From contig JBGTKH010000291.1 of assembly GCA_041744735.1 (NCBI GenBank), positions 1 through 6,506 of the forward strand: a stretch of DNA of 6,506 nt. The letters are read 5' to 3'. The DNA is from JBGTKH01 sp041744735. GTDB lineage: Bacteria > Planctomycetota > Planctomycetia > Pirellulales > Pirellulaceae. Below the pieces are notes generated by a model. That model worked only from the letters and a program-made list of their open reading frames with translations, did no database searches and was not told the origin of the DNA. Positions 1 to 5,558 of the stretch are shown piece by piece; the stretch's first letter is position 1, and each line of letters begins with the position of its first letter. A program made the position numbers and the translations under genes.

Positions 1-215
1 AGTTCATCGAGCAGTACCGATTCGACGTCTGCCGCGGGTTCATCTTCGTCCGCCGCTTGATCGTCATACGGGTCCGTACCGCGGCCGAGCAGTTGGGCGT
101 AGGCCTCGGTCAGTTGATCCAACGACAGGCCGGCGTCTTCCAGCGAGTCAGTAGCATCCTCCAGCCCCAACGCCTGATCAGTCTGTGCTGGTCGGCGTTT
201 GTGAGTGTCACTCAT
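1..215 (-). CDS. N-terminal fragment of an acidic protein, possibly ScpB
   Basis: A minus-strand frame opens with ATG at 213-215 and stays open for 71 codons to the left edge, so only the N-terminus is visible. It begins MSDTHKRRPAQTD and then becomes rich in Asp and Glu. A short amphipathic stretch near residues 30-50 contains LSLDQLTEAYAQLLGRG followed by DPYDD, and the fragment ends in ESVLLDE just as it leaves the window. The low-complexity acidic leader followed by a 'SLDQL..AY..LL..G.DPY' segment resembles, from memory, the variable leader before the winged-helix domain of planctomycete segregation and condensation protein B. That domain lies outside the window, so the name is a guess. 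I see no strong Shine-Dalgarno before the ATG. Being a real gene is more certain than its identity. It is transcribed divergently from the ATPase gene at 487. Confidence 0.65.
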   Translation of the reverse strand, partial: MSDTHKRRPAQTDQALGLEDATDSLEDAGLSLDQLTEAYAQLLGRGTDPYDDQAADEDEPAADVESVLLDE

Positions 216-412
216 GGCAACGTCGCTCGTAGCTGGGTGAAACTGTTTCCAACGCGCGACAGAGTCCCAAATTCCACCGGTTAAGTCAAGACGTTGCACC
301 GACCGCAGCAGACTCGAATTCGCTATTGCCGGATCACCAGCTAGGTCGAGGTCAAAACCTCGCGGCGGCGAGTGGCAGAATCTGCGCGCCGTATGCCCTA
401 CAGTACGAGACA

Positions 413-421
413 TGGTACAAT
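413..421 (+). promoter_or_regulatory. Extended -10 promoter for the ATPase/DUF4276 pair
   Basis: TGGTACAAT matches the extended -10 pattern TGnTATAAT with one mismatch. It lies 65 bases upstream of the ATPase start codon, in the most AT-rich part of this intergenic region. No convincing -35 box sits 17 bases further upstream, which fits an extended -10 type of promoter. It is the best candidate for driving the two-gene operon, but it is a motif call only. Confidence 0.4.
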
Positions 422-449
422 CGACTTAAATACTTAGCTCAAGCTTACT

Positions 450-464
450 GCCGACGTCTTCGGC
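450..464 (+). promoter_or_regulatory. Small stem-loop in the leader of the ATPase gene
   Basis: GCCGA at 450-454 is complementary to TCGGC at 460-464, with the five-base loop CGTCT between. The hairpin would lie in the 5' leader, about 11 bases before the Shine-Dalgarno. A five-base stem is short and may be chance. If the promoter at 413-421 is used, the hairpin would be within the first 40 or so transcribed bases. Confidence 0.2.
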
Positions 465-474
465 AAATCGCGGC

Positions 475-478
475 GGAG
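475..478 (+). promoter_or_regulatory. Ribosome binding site of the AAA ATPase gene
   Basis: GGAG is followed by eight bases and then the ATG at 487-489. The spacing is ideal and supports this start. It gives a protein whose first beta strand precedes the Walker A motif by about 25 residues, as usual for RecF/OLD-like ATPases. Confidence 0.6.
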
Positions 479-486
479 TCCTGAAT

Positions 487-1677
487 ATGATCAAACCGAG
501 TCAACCAGACCATCGCCTGGTGACGCAGATCCGATTGGACAATCTGCTTTCCTTCGGTCCCGGAACTCCCGCGCTGCCATTGGAGACGCTCAACATTCTC
601 ATCGGCCCGAACGGTTCGGGCAAATCGAACCTGTTGGAGGCGATTGCACTGTTGCGCAGTTCAACCACGGACTGGCGCCCAGTGATCAGCAGGGGTGGCG
701 GCGTAGGTGAATGGATATGGAAAGGACAACCACACGCGCCGGCATCGGTAGAAGCGGTGTTTGCCAATCCGTCTGGCTCGGAACCTCTTTGGCACCAGGT
801 TACTTTTCACCGGGAACAACAAACCTTTCAGCTCGTGGATGAACGCATCGAGTACGAGCGCCATAGCGAGGGAAACGGAGAAGGCATCTTCGGTTACCGA
901 TACCGTAACGGCAGGCCTGTTGTTACGAGTCCGATGAGCAAAGGGCGAGTACATGAGGCAGAAGTAGAATTGACCGACCCAACATTCTCCGTTCTCAAGC
1001 AGCACGTAAACGTACCGGGACGACAAAGTTTAGTCCGCGATTACGATCGTATCCGCCTCTATCGCGAATGGGTCTTTGGCCACAGGAATACACCGTTACG
1101 AGATCCTCAACGGACCGACCTCCGCACGGATCGGCTTGAGGAAGACTTTTCCAATCTTGGGATGTTCTTGAAACGCATCAGCCGTGCGCCCAAGACCAAA
1201 GAGTCTCTGTTGTCTGCCTTTCGGAATTTGTACGAAGGTCTGACTGATTTCGACGTCAGCATTGAAGGCGGAACCGTTCAAGTATTCTTCAACGAAGGCG
1301 AGTTTATTATCCCCGCACCACGGCTTTCAGACGGGAGTGTCCGATATCTCTGCCTCTTGGCAATCCTGTGCGATCCAGAACCGCCGCCCCTCATCTGCAT
1401 CGAGGAACCGGAACTAGGGCTACACCCTGACATCCTGCCCAAATTGGCCGATCATTTGGTGGCTGCGTCGCAGCGTACGCAGCTTATCGTTACCACTCAC
1501 TCCGACATTCTCGTGGATGCAATGACCGATCGGCCCGAAGCCGTGGTTGTGTGCGAGAAGCACGAAGGCAGCACTCAAATGACGCGGCTCTGCCGCGACG
1601 ACTTGGCGGCTTGGCTAGAGAAATATCGGTTAGGCCAGCTTTGGATCAAGGGACAATTGGGAGGTACTCGCTGGTGA
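487..1677 (+). CDS. OLD/RecF-like AAA family ATPase (AAA_21 type), partner of a DUF4276 protein
   Basis: A 396-residue cytoplasmic ABC/SMC-like ATPase. The Walker A motif GPNGSGKS is at residues 40-47, after the strand 'LNILI', with the usual upstream segment IRLDNLLSFGP at 15-25. An ABC signature-like segment LSDGS is at 280-284. Walker B is LICIEEP at 302-308, with Glu306 in place of the more usual Asp and Glu307 as the probable catalytic base, followed by ELGLHP, a hallmark of the OLD/AAA_21 group. The switch histidine lies in TTHS at 336-339. The middle (about 90-270) is the variable insertion that replaces a coiled coil. The C-terminus ends in LGQLWIKGQLGGTRW, a tail I associate with ATPases paired with DUF4276 proteins. 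There is no nuclease domain, which fits a split system with the TOPRIM-like domain in the next gene. Related pairs and fusions (OLD, PARIS) act in anti-phage defence; that this one does is inferred. Third codon positions are less GC-biased than in the right-hand genes. Confidence 0.92.
   Translation: MIKPSQPDHRLVTQIRLDNLLSFGPGTPALPLETLNILIGPNGSGKSNLLEAIALLRSSTTDWRPVISRGGGVGEWIWKGQPHAPASVEAVFANPSGSEPLWHQVTFHREQQTFQLVDERIEYERHSEGNGEGIFGYRYRNGRPVVTSPMSKGRVHEAEVELTDPTFSVLKQHVNVPGRQSLVRDYDRIRLYREWVFGHRNTPLRDPQRTDLRTDRLEEDFSNLGMFLKRISRAPKTKESLLSAFRNLYEGLTDFDVSIEGGTVQVFFNEGEFIIPAPRLSDGSVRYLCLLAILCDPEPPPLICIEEPELGLHPDILPKLADHLVAASQRTQLIVTTHSDILVDAMTDRPEAVVVCEKHEGSTQMTRLCRDDLAAWLEKYRLGQLWIKGQLGGTRW
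1659..1665 (+). promoter_or_regulatory. Ribosome binding site deciding a GTG start for the DUF4276 gene
   Basis: GGGAGGT lies inside the last codons of the ATPase gene, eight bases before GTG at 1674-1676. It is the strongest Shine-Dalgarno in the window. It fixes the start of the second gene at this GTG rather than at an in-frame ATG at 1551, which would force a long overlap with the ATPase. Confidence 0.75.
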
Positions 1678-2270
1678 GTGCAAAACTGTACCTTGAAGGC
1701 GGCGGTGATTCCAAAGATTCACACAGTCGTTGCCGCGAGGGTTTCCGAAAGTTGATAGAGGGAAGTGGGTTTATCGGCCGACTGCCGCGACTGGTCGCAT
1801 GCGGCGTTCGAAACTCGACGTTTGACGACTTCAAAACCGGCCACGCTACCAAACCAGAATCAGATTATGTTGCCATGCTCATCGATAGTGAAGAACCGAT
1901 GGATGATATCGAAGCCGCTTGGCAACACTTGATTCGTCATGATGGCTGGGACAAGCCGGCCGGCGCGTCGGACGAGCAGGTGCTTTTCATGACCACGTGC
2001 ATGGAAACTTGGATCGTTGCCGATCGAAAGACCTTGGCTGAACATTTCGGAAGCAATCTCCAAAAGTCGGCACTACCCGCATTGAATAATCTGGAACGTC
2101 GACCCCGCCAGGAAGTTCAAAAGAAGCTCGCCCATGCGACTCGCAAATGCGCGAACGTCTATACCAAGGGGAAAAGATCATTTGAAGTGCTTGGCAAGCT
2201 ATCTCCGACCGAGTTGAGTAAATTACCGAGTTTTCGGCGCATGGTGCGAATTCTCGAAAAGAATCTGTAA
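1674..2270 (+). CDS. DUF4276 family protein, TOPRIM-like putative nuclease partner of the AAA ATPase
   Basis: A 198-residue soluble protein starting at GTG 1674, which overlaps the ATPase stop codon by four bases (GTGA). The N-terminus SAKLYLEGGGDSK is the typical DUF4276 opening. Glu8 at the end of the first strand, followed by GGGD, matches the conserved acidic residue of TOPRIM folds. The next conserved stretches are RCREGFRKL at 19-27, LVACGVRNSTFDDFK at 40-54, and MLIDSEEP at 68-75, where Asp71 and Glu73 would be the second metal-binding acidic pair. CMETWIVADR at 109-118 is another block I recognise from the family. The C-terminal third is basic (RRPRQEVQKK, TKGKRSFEVL), which would suit nucleic-acid contact. 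TOPRIM nucleases paired with OLD-like ATPases (PARIS AriB, the OLD C-terminus) cleave nucleic acid or provide an effector in phage defence; the same role here is inference. Translational coupling suggests fixed stoichiometry. Confidence 0.88.
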   Translation: MSAKLYLEGGGDSKDSHSRCREGFRKLIEGSGFIGRLPRLVACGVRNSTFDDFKTGHATKPESDYVAMLIDSEEPMDDIEAAWQHLIRHDGWDKPAGASDEQVLFMTTCMETWIVADRKTLAEHFGSNLQKSALPALNNLERRPRQEVQKKLAHATRKCANVYTKGKRSFEVLGKLSPTELSKLPSFRRMVRILEKNL

Positions 2271-2346
2271 TTGAGTCGAACTTGTCGACAGTTCCAATTT
2301 CACTTTACCGGTTACACATGATCGCGCGACGACAATGTCGAAAGCG

Positions 2347-5300
2347 TCACCGCAGGATCAGCGTGTCGGCGACGCCGAGGTCGAACGTGTACTTGCGAGC
2401 GGTGCCAAATGGTTCGACTTTCACGGGGCGGCCGCTGGCTAGGGTGGCGCTCTTTGTGGGCGTGGCGATGTTGACGGTCACCTCCAATGCGGCGATGGGG
2501 TCGCGGGTCCAGTTGACTAACGGTATCGCGACGCCGTGTTTGGAATGGATGACGGTGGATTCGACAAGCGGGTTACTGCAGGTTACGGGACGCGCGAGGG
2601 TTGCCGACGCCGAGGCGATCAGACCGGCGGCTTCGGGGTCGAACTGGGTGGGCAGGAAGTGAACCATCGCGTCGTCCGTGGCGCCGCGGTCGACCGGGCG
2701 CAGCGGAATGGCGGGGTGATAGTAGCTGAGGCCCGGCAATAGACCGCAGTACGTGGCCGAGCCTTTGCCCACTTTTCGGTTGACGACGGCCGGTGAACCG
2801 TCGCTGAATGAGTAATCGACCTCGGAGTCCGTTTGCGCTTTGAAACGGCCGCGGACGCCGACCACCGGGATCGTGTACTTCTGATCCTGGCGCGGTGAGA
2901 TCAAACGCATCCGTTCGTCGCTCATTGTCGCTTGGTCGATGACCTTGGCGAACGGCATGTCTTGCTTGATCCACGTGATGCGCGAGTCCTCCGGCTCCTC
3001 CAATGCCGCGGGCTCAACGCCGAGTAGATCGCGAAGCGTCTTGTTCGGCCGATTCAGTTCGTCGAACATTCCCGCGCCGGCGGTGGCCAGCAGGACGCCG
3101 CCGTTGTTGACCCATTCCGCGATCTTAGCCGATGCGGTGCTGCTGACGTGCGCGTCGGTCAGGTACAGGACTTTGTATTTCGACAGCGTGCCGTCCAGCG
3201 CGTCTTGCTCGACGACAAAGTCCAGCGGAATCTGCTGGTGGCGAATCGCGGTGTACAAGGCCCGCTTGCCGGCGGCGAACGAGCCGTGGCTGTCGCCCCA
3301 GATGTCGCCCGTTTCGCTGAACCACATCGCCGCCTCGGCCGCTCGCACCTGGCCGTCTTGAACGATGTCTTCGAACAGGCCCAATTCGCGGAAGCTGCCC
3401 AGCACCATGCGGTACATCTCCGGGTGATCGACGTGGTTCTCCGTGTAGGCCACGTGCACCGGGCGGAATTCGAACAGGTCCACGATCTTCATGCCGTGCC
3501 CCAGCGACCCGTAAAACAGCCGCCGCCATTGATTGGGCGTGTTGTTGGGCATGTGCGGCATCACGTAGTACATGATCTTGCGGTCGGGCCGGTGGCGGTT
3601 GGCCGCGCGGAACAGATCGAAATTGATGCCGTTCATCTGCGGCGAGCCGATGGAAAGCTGCCAGATGTAATCTTCGCTCCACGGCAGCGTCATGCCATCT
3701 TCGCGGAACACGGTGACCCACTTGAAAACCTCGCCCAGGAACATGTGCTCCTGCGGATAGTGCGGCGAGTAATTGGCCCCGATGCCGGCGTTGGGCAGAT
3801 ATCTTCGCAGAATGTCGGTGCGCTCTTTGATCGCTTGAATGCCGAAGTGATACTGATAACGCTTCGACCAATAATACAGTCCGGGTCTTTCCTTCTTTGT
3901 CGCCTCGTCGACACTGTAGAGCTGGGCGCTTGGGTTTAGGCCGGGCGCTATCGAATTCACAGTGACGCCTTGCGATTTCAGCCACTCACGAAAGCCGTCA
4001 CTGGCCGCCGCGCCGCTAGGTGACGGCAAGCCGATCTCGTCGCCCAAGCTGACCACGGCGATGTTCTTCGCTTGCGGGCCGAGCTTCTGACAATACTCTT
4101 CCAGCTTCGCCGTCGGCACGCTGCGGACGTCGATGTAGCCGCGGCCATTCGTTTCGTCGCCCTTCGTGTCTGCCAGCGCGAACAGTTTCTTAAACTCGGC
4201 GACCGCCGCGGCATGCTTGCCGTTTTGATCGAGCGGCTCGAACGTGTAGCCGTAGATCAGCGTTCGCTCGGGCGTGCGGCCGTGCGGCGACGGGTTTTCC
4301 CTCTTGAGATAGTCGAGCAGGTCGTAGAGCACTTGATCCTGTGTTCGCAAGCGGCGGGAGTAGCGCGTGTCGGCATCGGCGGCCAGCGTCAGATCGCCTT
4401 CGCCGGTGAACGTGGCCAGCGATTCAATCTTGCCCGCGGCGCTCTTCACGCCGAACTCCGCTTTGTACTTGCCGTTACCGGTCCAGAACCATTGGCCGTT
4501 AGCGAGCGAATCCATCACGCTGCCGACTTCGACCCAATCGCTGGTCTTGCCCGGTTCGACGGCGATCGTCGGCACTTTCCAATTGCGAATGTGAACCCAG
4601 TAGGGCGAATGCTGTTGCCAGTTGCCGCCGCCTTGTGCTCCCTTACCGGTAAACGTCAGCGGCTGGCCGCCCTGGTTCGTAACTCGCACGAACACGTCGC
4701 CGGATTGCGTGAGCATGCCGTCCAACGGCAAATAGTTTTCCTTCTCGATCCGCATGTTCACCTGGTCGACGTCGGTGGTCAGCATCACCAGGTCGACGTT
4801 GCGGCGCGCGGCCGGTTCTGGCTGCTTTCCAGCGATCAGCCGAATCGTCGCGCGGCCGGGGGCGAGCGTGGCGAAAGCATCGTGCCCTTCCCAGACGACG
4901 TTCTCGACCGCGCCCCAGCTCCAGCCGACCTCGGTCTTCAGCTTCTCCCGAAAGGCCCAGATCTTCAGGTTGTTGCGAGCGCCGTACAGCCGGTCGAGCA
5001 CCTTCTTCCCCGCTTGCTCGACCTGCACGCGGAATTGCGTTTCGAAGCGATAGGCCGCTTCGTACCGCACGAGCACCAGATACTTGCCCGCCTCTTTCAC
5101 GTCCACGTTGATCGTGGCGATCGTCTCGTCGCACTGTTCGGGCGCACCCAGAAACGCTTTGCGGCTGAGGAACGAGTTGGCGAACGTCGCGGCGTAGTAG
5201 TTCTCGCCGAATCGTTTTGCCTGCCAGTCGGCAGCCCCGGCCTGTGCGGGCGCCTGAACCTGAAACTCTTCCGCTTCACACACGTAAATCCCATCCGGCT

Positions 5301-5436
5301 GGACGCTCACTGCCGCCCGCGCCTTGCCCAACGCCTGAGCCGCCGCGGGCGTGTTCACTTCAGCGGCTGATGCAGAATGAATGACTAGCAGTGACAAAAA
5401 ACAAGCGGCGCCGATTCGCGCGGTGAAGTACGTCAT
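2347..5436 (-). CDS. Large secreted glycoside-hydrolase-like protein with CBM-like and trimerisation-like domains
   Basis: A 1029-residue exported protein. The start is ATG 5434-5436 because GGAG lies eight bases upstream and a clean signal peptide follows (MTYFTAR, hydrophobic core about 8-19, cleavage near SASA-AE at 24/25). ATG 5470-5472 and TTG 5473-5475 would add a polar leader before the signal. Residues 45-225 start with GIYVCEAEEF, typical of CBM6/CBM35-like beta sandwiches. About 235-350 is another beta-rich domain. Residues 365-690 look like a (beta/alpha)8 barrel of clan GH-A: candidate catalytic acids are Glu467 in SLGDEIGL and Glu588 in PWSEDYIW, though I cannot prove these. Residues 700-810 (KVLYLTDAHVSSTASAKIAEWVNNGG) resemble the GATase-like trimerisation domain of GH42 beta-galactosidases, and the C-terminus is a small beta domain. 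The likely role is cleavage of polysaccharide or glycoconjugate outside the cytoplasm; the substrate is unknown. It is divergent from the ceramidase-like gene. Confidence 0.85.
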   Translation of the reverse strand: MTYFTARIGAACFLSLLVIHSASAAEVNTPAAAQALGKARAAVSVQPDGIYVCEAEEFQVQAPAQAGAADWQAKRFGENYYAATFANSFLSRKAFLGAPEQCDETIATINVDVKEAGKYLVLVRYEAAYRFETQFRVQVEQAGKKVLDRLYGARNNLKIWAFREKLKTEVGWSWGAVENVVWEGHDAFATLAPGRATIRLIAGKQPEPAARRNVDLVMLTTDVDQVNMRIEKENYLPLDGMLTQSGDVFVRVTNQGGQPLTFTGKGAQGGGNWQQHSPYWVHIRNWKVPTIAVEPGKTSDWVEVGSVMDSLANGQWFWTGNGKYKAEFGVKSAAGKIESLATFTGEGDLTLAADADTRYSRRLRTQDQVLYDLLDYLKRENPSPHGRTPERTLIYGYTFEPLDQNGKHAAAVAEFKKLFALADTKGDETNGRGYIDVRSVPTAKLEEYCQKLGPQAKNIAVVSLGDEIGLPSPSGAAASDGFREWLKSQGVTVNSIAPGLNPSAQLYSVDEATKKERPGLYYWSKRYQYHFGIQAIKERTDILRRYLPNAGIGANYSPHYPQEHMFLGEVFKWVTVFREDGMTLPWSEDYIWQLSIGSPQMNGINFDLFRAANRHRPDRKIMYYVMPHMPNNTPNQWRRLFYGSLGHGMKIVDLFEFRPVHVAYTENHVDHPEMYRMVLGSFRELGLFEDIVQDGQVRAAEAAMWFSETGDIWGDSHGSFAAGKRALYTAIRHQQIPLDFVVEQDALDGTLSKYKVLYLTDAHVSSTASAKIAEWVNNGGVLLATAGAGMFDELNRPNKTLRDLLGVEPAALEEPEDSRITWIKQDMPFAKVIDQATMSDERMRLISPRQDQKYTIPVVGVRGRFKAQTDSEVDYSFSDGSPAVVNRKVGKGSATYCGLLPGLSYYHPAIPLRPVDRGATDDAMVHFLPTQFDPEAAGLIASASATLARPVTCSNPLVESTVIHSKHGVAIPLVNWTRDPIAALEVTVNIATPTKSATLASGRPVKVEPFGTARKYTFDLGVADTLILR

Positions 5437-5444
5437 GCGTGGAT

Positions 5445-5448
5445 CTCC
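5445..5448 (-). promoter_or_regulatory. Ribosome binding site of the large secreted protein
   Basis: On the minus strand this reads GGAG, eight bases before ATG 5434-5436. It decides between that start and the upstream in-frame TTG and ATG at 5470-5475, for which no comparable site is seen. Confidence 0.6.
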
Positions 5449-5487
5449 AAAGTTGTTCGGTACAGTCGCCATCAAAGGTTGTTGATG

Positions 5488-5493
5488 TATAAT
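5488..5493 (+). promoter_or_regulatory. Perfect -10 box in the divergent promoter region
   Basis: TATAAT, a full match to the sigma-70 -10 consensus, lies 65 bases upstream of the ceramidase-like start codon, in the only AT-rich stretch between the two divergent genes. No clear -35 box is found at the right distance. On the opposite strand the same segment reads TTATACA, so a promoter for the hydrolase gene may overlap it. Confidence 0.4.
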
Positions 5494-5547
5494 CTAACCA
5501 CTGAGGACGACGACCGAAAGCTACTGCAACCCTGCAAACTCTGAGCG

Positions 5548-5552
5548 AGGAG
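5548..5552 (+). promoter_or_regulatory. Ribosome binding site supporting the upstream start of the ceramidase-like gene
   Basis: AGGAG followed by six bases and ATG 5559-5561. This strong site supports a start before the palindromic element, although the signal-peptide core does not appear until about codon 91. The in-frame GTG at 5817 has no comparable Shine-Dalgarno. Confidence 0.6.
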
Positions 5553-5558
5553 TGAAAC

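Noticed and set aside
57..284. A 75-codon plus-strand frame at the left edge.
   Set aside because: It is antisense to the acidic minus-strand gene starting at 215, and no ribosome binding site or family was recognised.
1551..1673. Upstream ATG extension of the DUF4276 gene.
   Set aside because: It would overlap the ATPase by over 120 bases, has no ribosome binding site, and adds Arg-rich sequence not expected before the conserved SAKLYLEGGGD start.
2275..2289. Inverted repeat GTCGA-ACTTG-TCGAC between the convergent genes, considered as a terminator.
   Set aside because: The stem is only five bases and no T-run follows on either strand. It may contribute to termination but cannot be supported.
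2330..2340. CGACAATGTCG near the end of the hydrolase gene, considered as a hairpin.
   Set aside because: The loop would be too short and the stem too small; it is likely chance.
3148..3939. A 263-codon plus-strand frame opposite the hydrolase.
   Set aside because: It is a shadow frame of a well-supported minus-strand gene and no domain or start signal was recognised.
4072..5370. A 432-codon open frame on the plus strand opposite the large secreted protein.
   Set aside because: It is antisense to a gene with a clear signal peptide, ribosome binding site and domain-like sequence. Its own translation is rich in Arg, Val and His, as expected from the complement of GC-rich codons, and shows no recognisable domain.
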